DNA of 24,008 nucleotides from contig NZ_LT984884.1 of NCBI RefSeq assembly GCF_900258515.1, forward strand, positions 3,806,624 through 3,830,631. Direction: 5' to 3'. Positions within the stretch are counted from its first letter, which is position 1. Every line of letters begins with the position of its first letter. The notes beneath the pieces are model-generated. The model was not told the origin of the DNA. It made no database searches and saw only the letters and a program-made list of their open reading frames with translations. The DNA comes from Lentibacillus sp. Marseille-P4043. Lineage in GTDB: Bacteria; Bacillota; Bacilli; Bacillales; Amphibacillaceae. Position numbers and translations under genes: made by a program. Below, one piece after another: positions 9,089-16,699 of this stretch.

Positions 9089-9115
9089 TCCTTTTATTGA
9101 AACGCTTTAAGTAAA

Positions 9116-9141
9116 CAGCGGCGAGACGGGTCTCACCGCTG
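9116..9141 (-). promoter_or_regulatory. Intercistronic stem-loop between binding protein and permease
   Basis: A GC-rich hairpin of 11-12 bp (CAGCGG.GAGAC with GTCTC.CCGCTG) starts nine bases after the binding-protein stop. Its single non-Watson-Crick position is G-U if transcribed from the minus strand but C-A from the plus strand, which supports an RNA in the operon's direction. Such hairpins commonly protect the upstream message or attenuate the permease gene. Confidence 0.6.
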
Positions 9142-9149
9142 CTTATCCA

Positions 9150-10169
9150 TTATTCAGAGAATTCCTCGCGCCATTGTTTCATGACTTTATCTCGGTTTTC
9201 GGCCGCCCACTTGGCATCGTAATCTACAAAATGCTCCTGCAGCTCATCACTATTTTTACCGCTAGAAATTCCTGGCTTGGTGACAACCGAACGAAACTCA
9301 GCTGTTTTCTTCATGAACTTCTCAGAACCCAAGTAGTCCATCACTTTTTTGGCCTTCTCGGGTTGATCGGTGTTTTTAAAGATCCAGTTCACATCTAGGC
9401 TGTAACCAACGCCTTCGGATGGAAGGAATTGTTCAACTGGATATCCTTCTTGTTTAAAGTCCGTAACCGCTTTGTCCCATGTGATCCCAATGGCATATTC
9501 TCCTTGAGCCACCATCTGTGCTGGTGCAGTACCGGATTTTGTATACTGGGCAACGTTCTTATCTAACTCCTTCAGGTAATTCCATCCTTTTTCCTCGCCA
9601 AATGTTTGCAAGATTGTTGAGACAAACAAAAAGGCCGTTCCTGAAGTACCGGGATCTGGCATCACAATTTCGCCTTTATACTGGGGATCTAGTAAATCCT
9701 TCCATGATTCTGGCTTGTCCAATCCCTTATCCTCAAAAATATCTGTATTTAATCCAACCGAGGTATACCAGAATGAAGTCCCGTACCATTTACCGTCAGA
9801 GTCTTTATATTTGTCAGGTACATTATCCCAATTTTTTGCTTCATATGGCATGAGGTAGTCCTCTCCGGCAGCTTTAATACCAAATCCCTGCAGCATACCT
9901 ATTTGCATATCAGCCCCGAACTCTGGTGCTTCTGATTTAATGCGGCTCCACCCTTCCCCACTGGAAAGACGAAGTACTTCAAGCTTCACGTCTGTGTTTT
10001 TCTCAATATTTTCTACGAGTGCATCCATAGTGTCGCTGTTATTATGTGTATAGACCTTCAATGGCTCATCACTTTCACCATTGCCATTAGCACTGCTATC
10101 TTCGCTTCCACATGCTGTTGCTAAAATAGCGAGCACTGTTATAAGTAAAATTGATAAGTACTTTTTCAC
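9150..10169 (-). CDS. Substrate-binding lipoprotein of the ABC importer (family 1, iron/2-AEP type)
   Basis: The protein has 339 residues. The first 20 are a lipoprotein signal peptide ending in the lipobox LATAC, so it should be anchored at the outer face of the membrane. The mature part, with PLKVYTHNNSDTMDALVENI, GKWYGTSFWYTSVGLN, KPESWKDLLDPQYKGEIVMP and YAIGITWDKAV, is the type-2 periplasmic-binding fold used by iron(III), thiamine and 2-aminoethylphosphonate systems. The start is GTG 10169, about eight bases after GAGGAGG, which overlaps the stop of the HAD gene. Being second in the operon behind a phosphatase gene, a phosphorus-containing solute is the best guess, but metal cannot be excluded. 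Confidence 0.8.
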   Translation of the reverse strand: MKKYLSILLITVLAILATACGSEDSSANGNGESDEPLKVYTHNNSDTMDALVENIEKNTDVKLEVLRLSSGEGWSRIKSEAPEFGADMQIGMLQGFGIKAAGEDYLMPYEAKNWDNVPDKYKDSDGKWYGTSFWYTSVGLNTDIFEDKGLDKPESWKDLLDPQYKGEIVMPDPGTSGTAFLFVSTILQTFGEEKGWNYLKELDKNVAQYTKSGTAPAQMVAQGEYAIGITWDKAVTDFKQEGYPVEQFLPSEGVGYSLDVNWIFKNTDQPEKAKKVMDYLGSEKFMKKTAEFRSVVTKPGISSGKNSDELQEHFVDYDAKWAAENRDKVMKQWREEFSE

Positions 10170-10181
10170 TGAATTTCCTCC

Positions 10182-10949
10182 TCATTTTGGTAATACTTTA
10201 ATATTTTCATAGTTTTTGATCAGACTATCCGCTTCTTTTAAATGGTTGGATGTACGAATTTCATCGGAAACAATCCCTATGCTTGCCAACAAATTGGCGT
10301 TCTTTCCTGTCATCATATCACCGTTCGAATCCCCGAATATGAGTGTTCTATAAGGTTTGATTTGTAATTGTTGACAGGCTTCTAAAGCCATATCGGGAAA
10401 CGGTTTGCCCCTATGCACAGTATCATGACCCATAATACATCCAAAATATCCGGAAATACCAAGTGTATCCAAGTGTTGCCTGGCCTGTTCGGTATTATCG
10501 GAAGTGACAACCCCAAGTGGAATAGAAGCGGAGTACAACTGATCCAGAAATGTTGTCAAACCCTCTATGGGTTTTAAACAATCCTCCAAGATGGTTGAAG
10601 CGTATACAGATTCACGACTCTGTATAACCATTGCAGTCGCTTCATTCCAGGGAGTCCCCTTATCGTATAAACAGAATGATAACAGTGTATCCAGATCATC
10701 CATACTCCCGATTGCCAGTGGCCCAGTAGGATCCCATCTGTTCTGGTCCAGGTCCAACCCAATCGTTTCACCCATTAGTGATGCATGAACTTCGACTTCC
10801 TGTACACCTTCTATCACGTTATGAATCCATTTTCTGGCCCAATGGAGCCATAATTCCGCAAAGTTTAATAAAGTCCCATCTTTATCAAATAAGATACCGT
10901 CAATCTCGTAATGTTGATCATTGATAACTACTACGGACAATAAATCCAC
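10182..10949 (-). CDS. HAD-family hydrolase, phosphoglycolate-phosphatase-like
   Basis: First gene of the transport operon. Motif I is GILFDKDGTLL (D22 nucleophile, D24), motif II VVTSDNTEQA, motif III the Lys in HRGKPFPDMALEA and motif IV FGDSNGDMMTG. This is the full set for a Mg-dependent phosphatase, with a helical cap between motifs I and II. It has no signal peptide, so it is cytoplasmic. The frame opens at GTG 10949, but GGGGGTGG overlaps that codon, and TTG 10940 is better spaced. Its stop overlaps the ribosome site of the binding-protein gene, so the two are translationally coupled. I infer that it dephosphorylates the imported compound or a product of it. It shows no specific sign of phosphonoacetaldehyde hydrolase. 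Confidence 0.8.
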   Translation of the reverse strand: MDLLSVVVINDQHYEIDGILFDKDGTLLNFAELWLHWARKWIHNVIEGVQEVEVHASLMGETIGLDLDQNRWDPTGPLAIGSMDDLDTLLSFCLYDKGTPWNEATAMVIQSRESVYASTILEDCLKPIEGLTTFLDQLYSASIPLGVVTSDNTEQARQHLDTLGISGYFGCIMGHDTVHRGKPFPDMALEACQQLQIKPYRTLIFGDSNGDMMTGKNANLLASIGIVSDEIRTSNHLKEADSLIKNYENIKVLPK

Positions 10950-11021
10950 CCCCTTTTACTAAGATAAAAAAAGACATTCTCTACCCATCGTAATAGATGA
11001 GACTAACGGTCCTCACATTTC

Positions 11022-11075
11022 ATTCACTTAAAATTGAACGTTCTGAACATTCATTTTGTAAAATTTTAAGTGAAT
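11022..11075. promoter_or_regulatory. Large perfect inverted repeat, candidate operator of the uptake operon
   Basis: ATTCACTTAAAATT (11022-11035) is repeated exactly as its reverse complement at 11062-11075. The 26-base centre contains a second perfect palindrome, GAACGTTC (11036-11043). It lies just downstream of the predicted minus-strand promoter, where a bound repressor would block transcription, and 312 bp before the divergent phosphoesterase gene. Confidence 0.65.
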
Positions 11076-11090
11076 AGTCTGTACACAAAG

Positions 11091-11121
11091 ATTATACTAC
11101 ATGATTTAAATGCGTTGTCAA
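11091..11121 (-). promoter_or_regulatory. Probable promoter of the HAD-ABC operon
   Basis: On the minus strand TTGACA (11116-11121) is followed by TATAAT (11091-11096). The 19-base spacer is longer than the ideal 17, which fits a weak or activated/repressed promoter. It lies immediately upstream of the inverted-repeat operator candidate. Confidence 0.5.
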
Positions 11122-11386
11122 GGACTATATTTTCAAATTCCTCCAGACTTATACGCCCAAATCCCTTTATTGGACACAGCAAGAGCAACACAAGTAGAAA
11201 AGTAAATTTGACTTATTATTTAACTATGTTAATGTACCAAATGTATAACTAATTAAAAATGTTCAATCTTTTCTTAATAGGTTGAATGTAAAATAAGGAG
11301 GTGCACAAATCTATTTTTAAAGGGAAAGAATCCTTCTATGAATCGAATCATAGTAAATAAATGACCAAAATTCAGGAGGTATTTAC
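11122..11386. other. Leader of the metallophosphoesterase gene
   Basis: No coding region is supported here. A TTGACT at 11208-11213 is a possible -35 for the plus-strand gene, without a good -10. A strong AAGGAGGTG (11295-11303) is not followed by any start codon at a usable distance. The real ribosome site is CAGGAGG (about 11372-11378). Confidence 0.4.
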
Positions 11387-12967
11387 ATGTCAAATATTTT
11401 TCAGAAGAATTTTATGAAATTGCTTATTGCAGCAATGCTAGTTTTCTCACTCGGGATGACTGCATTGCCTTGGAACGCACAGGCAGAAGATAATTTGGGA
11501 GATTCGAATACCACTTTGGAAGAACCAAATTTGGTCTTTCCTGTAATCAGTGATACACAACTTGGTCGAGCTGAAGGTGATACAGAGCGATTTGACGAAG
11601 CTATGAATCAACTGAATCAACTAGCACCAAAACAAGATGCTTTCATTTTTATTGGGGACTTAACCAGTCATGGCTATGAATCGGAATATGACACATGGTC
11701 GTCCATCTTTAATAAACAGGTTCAGCCTCAAGCGGAACAACTTATTGGTATTGGAAATCATGAGTATAATTATAATGGCCTCACACCTGAAGAATCTCAA
11801 CAACGTTTTTTTGATAAAACAGGCATGGAATCTCTTTACTATCACAAGAATATCAAAGGCTATGACTTTATAATGATGGGTGAAGAACGTGGTTACTTCT
11901 ATTCAAAAGAGCAGGTTCAGTGGTTAGAAGATCAGTTAAAGCAATCAATACAGAGGGATCCGAATAAACCAATTTTCGTTTTCTTGCACCATGGTATTAA
12001 AAATACAACATACGGCACGGAAGATTGGTATATCGAAAATGATAACCAGAAATTGCTTCGAGAAACGCTTAAAAAATATCCGCAAATAGTTTTAATGGCC
12101 GGCCATACACATTATCCTGTTAGTGATCCAAGATCTATCTATCAAGAAGACTATACAGCTGTCAATTCTGGTTCTATATCTTATATATGGACGGAAAAGG
12201 GATATCTTCAAGGCGAAGTTCCCGAGACAGAGGTTAGTAACGGCCTTCTTGTAAAAGTCTATGATAACGAGGTTGTCATCAAGCGCCGTAACTTTACCGG
12301 CGAACGATGGGTACAGGATCCTTGGGTTATTGAAACGCCGGTAAAAAGTAAAGAAGACTTTAAATACACAGACGATCGTGACCAGGAAAGCCCTTATTTC
12401 GATAAGCATTCAAATCTTGTCGTAAATCAAACAACGACAAACAGTTTAAACATATCTTTCCCACAGGCATTTGATAATTTATTGACACATTCTTATCAAG
12501 TGACTGCCACAAATCAAAAGACTGGGAAAATCGCAAATCAGTACAAAGCCTTTTCAGAATATTATAAAGGAGAGGTGCCAAGCTCATTAGAATTTCCTGT
12601 AAGCAATCTTCAACCAGCTACAGCATATCAAATTAATGTACAGGCTATTGATGCATTCGGAAATGTAAGTAATAAGCTAATTACAACTTCGACAACTTTA
12701 GCAAAAACCATTCCAGAAATGCAGAAGGTAGTTAAACAGTTTGAGGCTGACGGGGAGTTTGTAAACCATGGCGTTGCTCAATCACTGAAGGCTCAATTAA
12801 ATACAGTATACAAATTTATGCAAAAAAATGCTACGGAAAAAGCTATTAAACACATGACTAAAGTTAAGTCTTTATTGGAACATAGGAAAGAGAACAATCA
12901 AATATCCGTTAAAGCGTACAACTATCTCATGATGAATGCTAACGATTTAATCAACACATGGAATTAG
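11387..12967 (+). CDS. Secreted metallophosphoesterase with FN3-like and FIMAH domains
   Basis: The protein has 526 residues. A signal peptide (hydrophobic MKLLIAAMLVFSLGMTALP, likely cleavage after AQA) sends it outside the cell. The catalytic domain shows the calcineurin-like metal-site blocks in order: SDTQLG, FIGDLTSHG, GIGNHEY, LHHG and AGHTHYP. A beta-rich segment with LQPATAYQINVQAIDAFGNVS resembles fibronectin type III. The last 80 residues (MQKVVKQFEADGEF...AYNYLMMNANDLINTWN) match the FIMAH domain found at the end of secreted metallophosphatases and nucleases, probably for surface attachment. Start ATG 11387 is seven bases after AGGAGG. Divergent from the HAD-ABC operon, it may release phosphate or an alcohol from extracellular esters for that importer. 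Confidence 0.88.
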   Translation: MSNIFQKNFMKLLIAAMLVFSLGMTALPWNAQAEDNLGDSNTTLEEPNLVFPVISDTQLGRAEGDTERFDEAMNQLNQLAPKQDAFIFIGDLTSHGYESEYDTWSSIFNKQVQPQAEQLIGIGNHEYNYNGLTPEESQQRFFDKTGMESLYYHKNIKGYDFIMMGEERGYFYSKEQVQWLEDQLKQSIQRDPNKPIFVFLHHGIKNTTYGTEDWYIENDNQKLLRETLKKYPQIVLMAGHTHYPVSDPRSIYQEDYTAVNSGSISYIWTEKGYLQGEVPETEVSNGLLVKVYDNEVVIKRRNFTGERWVQDPWVIETPVKSKEDFKYTDDRDQESPYFDKHSNLVVNQTTTNSLNISFPQAFDNLLTHSYQVTATNQKTGKIANQYKAFSEYYKGEVPSSLEFPVSNLQPATAYQINVQAIDAFGNVSNKLITTSTTLAKTIPEMQKVVKQFEADGEFVNHGVAQSLKAQLNTVYKFMQKNATEKAIKHMTKVKSLLEHRKENNQISVKAYNYLMMNANDLINTWN

Positions 12968-12984
12968 TTTAATAAATTCAAATA

Positions 12985-13027
12985 CAACCATGAAAAAGAG
13001 GGTTCATCTCTCTCTTTTTCATGGTTG
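12985..13027 (+). terminator. Hairpin after the metallophosphoesterase gene
   Basis: A perfect 16-bp stem (12985-13000 with 13012-13027) with an 11-base loop lies 18 bases after the stop codon. The stem is A/T-rich with CTCTTTTTC on its 3' arm. It probably ends the phosphoesterase transcript. Confidence 0.7.
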
Positions 13028-13331
13028 AGTTCGTATTATATAAGGTAAGCTAATCATTTTCTGGCTTATAAAAGGCTCCCTTTGAATCGGCTAATTAAAA
13101 GAAAAGCGAATGTCGGGAATAAAAGCGGTGTTTGCAATTTATTCAGGACTCCTATTTGTTATTCACCGAGTTGTATATAAGTTTCCATTCCGAGTTTATC
13201 CAGGAAAAAGGATAAATTGAAGGTTATTGGCGAATATAACATTCCCCTCCTTTAGCAAGTGCCTGGATCTTATATTTTACAAATGTACTAGTTATCTATG
13301 GAGCGACTCAGGTAACCTAGCAATGTCTTTA
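13028..13331. other. Intergenic stretch after the phosphoesterase
   Basis: Apart from a possible 36-codon frame at 13110-13220, nothing here is clearly coding. A small TTTATCC/GGATAAA hairpin lies near 13196-13216. Confidence 0.4.
13110..13220 (+). CDS. Possible small hydrophobic-basic protein or gene relic
   Basis: ATG 13110 opens 36 codons ending with TGA 13218. The product begins MSGIKAVFAIYSGLLFVIHR and ends in a basic tail (YKFPFRVYPGKRIN), giving one possible membrane segment. No ribosome site is visible. The frame continues after the stop with protein-like sequence (NITFPSFSKCLDLIFY), so this may be a fragment of a decayed membrane protein rather than a real small gene. I do not recognise it. 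Confidence 0.25.
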   Translation: MSGIKAVFAIYSGLLFVIHRVVYKFPFRVYPGKRIN

Positions 13332-13913
13332 TTAATTCCTTTCATCTACATCTTCTTCTAGGGGTATATACTTATATATTTCACCAGATTTAGTAAGTTT
13401 GGTAAGCTTTTCCAACCAGCGATAATATATCAGGGCATCATTGAGTTGCTGATAATCCAATTCAGCTCTTTCTCGCAATGTTTCATCTGTTTCACTATCT
13501 TCTATTACCTCATTAAGTTGTTCTTGGGCTTTCTTGATACTAATCAAAAACATTTCCACTTCACGTTCCCATTTCATACCATAAAAATGAGAAAAATAAT
13601 TGAAGAAATTCTTTTCAGCTACAAATGAATCTTTTCTCGATCCCTTCTGCCATACCCTTTGAACGATATTGATATCTTGAAGCTTTTTAACAGATGTACT
13701 CATGCTTGGTTTACTCATACCGAGTGCTTCTTTCATTTCATCCAAGGTCATTGGCTGATGTTTAAAATACATCATTCCGTACAGACGTCCCACTGAAGCG
13801 GTAACACCATACAGATCCATCGTTTCTGAAATCGTATTAACCATCAAACCCTCAGCCTGGTCGAGTTTTTCTTTATCCTTTTCATAATTAAAATTATTCC
13901 GATTCGCTTCCAT
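13332..13913 (-). CDS. GbsR-like MarR-type repressor, copy 2
   Basis: This 193-residue protein is a close paralogue of the one at 5301-5864. It shares ETMDLYGVTASVGRLYGMMYF, MKEALGMSKPSMSTSVKKLQD (winged-helix recognition region) and FYGMKWEREVEMFLISIKKAQE. It has a slightly longer acidic C terminus. Start ATG 13913 lies six bases after AGAGGTG. A promoter lies at 14000-14028. B. subtilis GbsR senses choline and represses glycine-betaine genes. Here a relic of a glycine-betaine binding protein lies next to the gene (14191-14384), which supports an osmoprotectant role for at least this copy. Orientation matches copy 1, so the two are roughly 8-kb-spaced direct repeats. Confidence 0.85.
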   Translation of the reverse strand: MEANRNNFNYEKDKEKLDQAEGLMVNTISETMDLYGVTASVGRLYGMMYFKHQPMTLDEMKEALGMSKPSMSTSVKKLQDINIVQRVWQKGSRKDSFVAEKNFFNYFSHFYGMKWEREVEMFLISIKKAQEQLNEVIEDSETDETLRERAELDYQQLNDALIYYRWLEKLTKLTKSGEIYKYIPLEEDVDERN

Positions 13914-13999
13914 TGTGGCACCTCTTTTTTTGTGGAAAATAAAAGCATTAGATACCTTTTGCTGTTAAGTTCATTAATAATTAATTAAATGTTTCTTCC

Positions 14000-14028
14000 A
14001 TTTTATAATGAATATTACTGATATGCAA
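14000..14028 (-). promoter_or_regulatory. SigA-type promoter of GbsR-like copy 2
   Basis: On the minus strand TTGCAT (14023-14028), a 17-base spacer and TAAAAT (14000-14005) form a good promoter. AT-rich dyads (TTAATTAA near 13980) lie just downstream and could be a repressor site. Confidence 0.6.
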
Positions 14029-14144
14029 CTACGCCAATAAAAAATTCCGAACAAGTATCAAAGAGAGAGACTGTTGAAATGCGTCTCATCATTGTAGCAG
14101 CAATCGGAGAGTTTTCTTGTAAACAAAAAGTTACCTTATTCAAA

Positions 14145-14183
14145 GGAAAGAGACGATTCTCTTACCAAGAATCATCTCTTTCC
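14145..14183 (-). terminator. Hairpin terminator of the lost glycine-betaine binding-protein gene
   Basis: Sixteen positions pair (14145-14160 with 14168-14183), with one mismatch and a 7-base loop, starting eight bases beyond the relic's stop codon in the minus direction. It is probably the original terminator of that gene. Confidence 0.6.
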
Positions 14184-14190
14184 CTAACAT

Positions 14191-14384
14191 TTATTTCATC
14201 CACTCTTCAGTTAAATCCCGATGTTCTTTCACCCATTTTTGTGCGCCTTTAATAGGATTGTCTTCATTTTCTTTGACATTAATCATTAATTCTTCTGTTG
14301 CTTATCGTTCAATTTAAAGTTTTTCATCCATTTACGATTATTTTTCCATTGAACCCTCAATTTTCTTATCTGCTTCATAAGCTT
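14191..14384 (-). pseudogene. Relic of a glycine betaine/choline ABC binding protein (OpuAC-like), C-terminal end
   Basis: Read on the minus strand, this stretch encodes WMKNFKLNDKQ and then, after a frameshift near 14300, ELMINVKENEDNPIKGAQ followed by KWVKEHRDLTEEWMK and TAA (14191-14193). The pattern, an MNFxLxDEQ-like helix followed by an EAAxKWVxENxDxxxEW end, is the C terminus of OpuAC-type glycine betaine binding proteins. Upstream sequence is too decayed to follow beyond about 14384. It has a frameshift and no N terminus, so it is not functional. It suggests that an osmoprotectant transporter once lay beside GbsR-like copy 2. Confidence 0.6.
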
Positions 14385-14711
14385 AGAGCAGCTTTGGTTA
14401 GTAACAATTTATCTCACTCCCAAAATATTTATCAACATCATTTCCAATTAGCAGAATAATAATAACCTTGATGAATGTAATAGAAGTTAATGTTAATATA
14501 AAAATATACAATAAAACTAGCGGGTAGAATTATGGAATAAGGGAGACTAATATTTTGGTTATGCTTTTAAAGCGAGTACTCTAGAAGGCGGGTTAGATTA
14601 TTTAGGGTGCAATTGTTCAACAAGAATAGTCACTTTTTTAGTAAAGGGCAGAATTGTTTAAGAAAGAATAGCAAGATAAATTAAAATGTAAAGATTAATT
14701 GGGGTGGATAT
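14385..14711. other. AT-rich non-coding junction before the defence island
   Basis: No gene is seen. Two similar units, AATTGTTCAACAAGAATAG (14611-14629) and AATTGTTTAAGAAAGAATAG (14652-14671), form an imperfect direct repeat about 41 bases apart. They end shortly before the ribosome site (GGGGTGG) of the small membrane gene. Confidence 0.4.
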
Positions 14712-14864
14712 ATGCCAATACTTCTTATTGGTTTATTGTTAGTGGTTTTATGTATTTGTTTTACAGTGATTTATTTCATAAAAACAGGGAAAGGTGTAAA
14801 TTTCAAAAAAAATAGAGGACTCACCTTAATTTTTGTTTTAAGTTTAATCTCTTTAATCATTTGA
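14712..14864 (+). CDS. Small two-helix membrane protein (50 residues), function unknown
   Basis: ATG 14712 is preceded at a short distance by GGGGTGG (14701-14707) and opens 50 codons to TGA 14862. The product has two hydrophobic helices, MPILLIGLLLVVLCICFTVI and a C-terminal LTLIFVLSLISLII, joined by a basic loop (KTGKGVNFKKNRG). This is the layout of a small integral membrane protein. Its last 12 bases overlap the 3' end of the convergent DUF2075 gene. I do not recognise a family. It could be a genuine small protein, the first part of a gene broken at the junction, or a toxin-like peptide; the sequence does not decide. Confidence 0.5.
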   Translation: MPILLIGLLLVVLCICFTVIYFIKTGKGVNFKKNRGLTLIFVLSLISLII

Positions 14865-16547
14865 TTTTGCTCTTTTTGTATAATCAGTTATTACCTTCCC
14901 GTCCTCAAATCTCATATCATCACCAATGATAACACCGACGTAGTCAAATTCAAGGCCCTGACAAGTATGAATACAACCAGCCTCATCGATAGAGTTTTCG
15001 TCAATTGCCCAGGTAGAAGTATTACCTAAGTTCCAACTCATTCCAAAGTTATATTCTTCAATTTTAATATCGTGAAATATTGATTTAGTTCTATTTTCTT
15101 TAGGCCATTCCCAACAATAGCCGGAAACAATTCGAGATTTGTTATTTCGCTTATTTAGTTTCTTAATTTCCTCTTTCATCTGATTTGGATCAGAGAAAAC
15201 CCGAAAGTCGTAATCCATACCTATTTCATTCGCATTTGCAGTCTCTCGGATTTGGAGAACATCATCCAGCCACGCTATATATCCATCAGATCCATCACAT
15301 CTAAATTGAGAATCCAAAAATCCAGTTGTGACTTCCGCACCATATTCGTTTGCATATTCTTTTATCATTTCCACACTACCAATATCTTTTAGCGTGACAC
15401 GTTGATTTTCATCGATAAAGAAAATAGACATATTTGCTGAATGTATAACTTCTTTCACTTGATTTTCACCTAGGTTTTGAAACATACCCGATTTTTCATT
15501 TAATCGGTGTGCTTCATCAACAACTAATACATCAAGTTCATTTACCACTGAATTTGTATAGCTGCCAGAACCTTTAAACAGGTTATCTATTCTACCTTTT
15601 TTAAAATCTCCTTTTAATTTAGTTGAGTATATATTACGTGGTGCTGAATTTTTAGTAACATATTGACAAGTCAAGCTTTTATTCGTTAATGCGACTAGCA
15701 AATTAATAGCGAGTACAGACTTTCCTGTTCCGGGCCCGCCTTCAATAATCATCACTTGTTTTGTGTCCGTCTCAACTGCCTTTTCTGCAAGCTGAAGTGC
15801 AGTTTCATATACAACTTTCTGTTCATCAATCATAACAAACTCTTGATTACCCTTTAGCATATTTGACAGTGCATCTTGTAACGATTTAGAAGGTCTAATC
15901 CTTCCTTGATCAATTTGGTAAATGATCTCTTTATTATCCCCGTATTTAATATGTTTTTTTATAAACTTTCTTAAGCGTTCTACGTCTCCCTTTGCATATA
16001 CAGGAGCTAAATTTACATAATAGTCATAAATACTATCAGTTAACGGGTCGTTATTTTGCACCCGGTAATTATGTAAATATGCACATGGTTCAAGATGAAT
16101 ACCTTCATCTTGAACATTTTCATTGTAATCTTCAATTAATGCAGCATATGACCATGCTTGATATGAAGGGTGAGCAACTTCGTGTAATCCTCGATTTATT
16201 GCGGTCTTAACGATCGCTTCTTTTCCTTCTACTTTCTCAACTTCCGACCATTGTTTTAATTCAACAATGACCACTGTATCATTATCTCCATCATGACCAG
16301 ACAGAAGAAAATCCACTCTTTTAGATGAATACGGGATTCTATATTCAATAGCAACTCCTGCGTTATCAGGTATACTACTATCATTTAAAACTCGATACAT
16401 ATGTAACATAGAATTATCCCATGAACGTATTTCGGATTGACTAGTTCTACCCAATTTTAATTGAAACTGCTCTAGAATGTGTGAAACTAGTACATCTTGA
16501 TCTACGTGTTGAATGAACTCTTGCTTACTTGCTTCATAAACAATCAA
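14853..16547 (-). CDS. Nuclease-like/DUF2075 helicase, C terminus apparently missing
   Basis: The protein has 564 residues. The N-terminal domain carries a PD-(D/E)xK-type pattern (VDFLLSGHDGDNDTVVIVELK, with D79 and E96/K98). Next comes a P-loop helicase-like domain of the DUF2075 family: Walker A EGGPGTGKS (about 269-277), Walker B VLVVDEAHRL (DEAH 344-347), FIDENQRV and CIHTCQGLEFDYVGVIIGDD. Start is TTG 16547 after GGGGG. Family members normally continue for some 70 residues to a TRG-KGCY-type motif, the helicase arginine-finger end. Here the protein stops right after TDYTKRAKSND, so it is probably truncated and perhaps inactive. It follows the restriction genes on the same strand, 152 bp downstream of R2. 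It is plausibly an accessory defence gene of the island. Confidence 0.75.
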   Translation of the reverse strand: MIVYEASKQEFIQHVDQDVLVSHILEQFQLKLGRTSQSEIRSWDNSMLHMYRVLNDSSIPDNAGVAIEYRIPYSSKRVDFLLSGHDGDNDTVVIVELKQWSEVEKVEGKEAIVKTAINRGLHEVAHPSYQAWSYAALIEDYNENVQDEGIHLEPCAYLHNYRVQNNDPLTDSIYDYYVNLAPVYAKGDVERLRKFIKKHIKYGDNKEIIYQIDQGRIRPSKSLQDALSNMLKGNQEFVMIDEQKVVYETALQLAEKAVETDTKQVMIIEGGPGTGKSVLAINLLVALTNKSLTCQYVTKNSAPRNIYSTKLKGDFKKGRIDNLFKGSGSYTNSVVNELDVLVVDEAHRLNEKSGMFQNLGENQVKEVIHSANMSIFFIDENQRVTLKDIGSVEMIKEYANEYGAEVTTGFLDSQFRCDGSDGYIAWLDDVLQIRETANANEIGMDYDFRVFSDPNQMKEEIKKLNKRNNKSRIVSGYCWEWPKENRTKSIFHDIKIEEYNFGMSWNLGNTSTWAIDENSIDEAGCIHTCQGLEFDYVGVIIGDDMRFEDGKVITDYTKRAKSND

Positions 16548-16699
16548 TTGTTAATCCCCCATAAAATACTCCAATATCTCTAGTGTGAATTTCAAATTTA
16601 TTACGATGTTTATAGGTATTTTATCATAGATTTTAATGATTTGGGACAACGCTACAGTCGGTTTCATGGTACATCAAAATAAATATAAGAATCATTTTT

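Noticed and set aside
10182..10949. HAD gene as phosphonoacetaldehyde hydrolase with a dedicated 2-aminoethylphosphonate pathway
   Set aside because: Only the generic HAD motifs are visible and no transaminase gene (phnW-like) is nearby; the importer type alone is not enough.
11070..11252. A 60-codon plus-strand frame in the divergent region
   Set aside because: It starts inside the operator repeat, has no ribosome site and no protein-like pattern.
11295..11303. AAGGAGGTG as ribosome site of an extra leader gene
   Set aside because: No ATG, GTG or TTG lies at a usable distance downstream, and the phosphoesterase gene has its own well-placed site.
14611..14671. Two similar units as a possible CRISPR or iteron array
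   Set aside because: There are only two imperfect copies with no regular spacers, so this is just an imperfect direct repeat.
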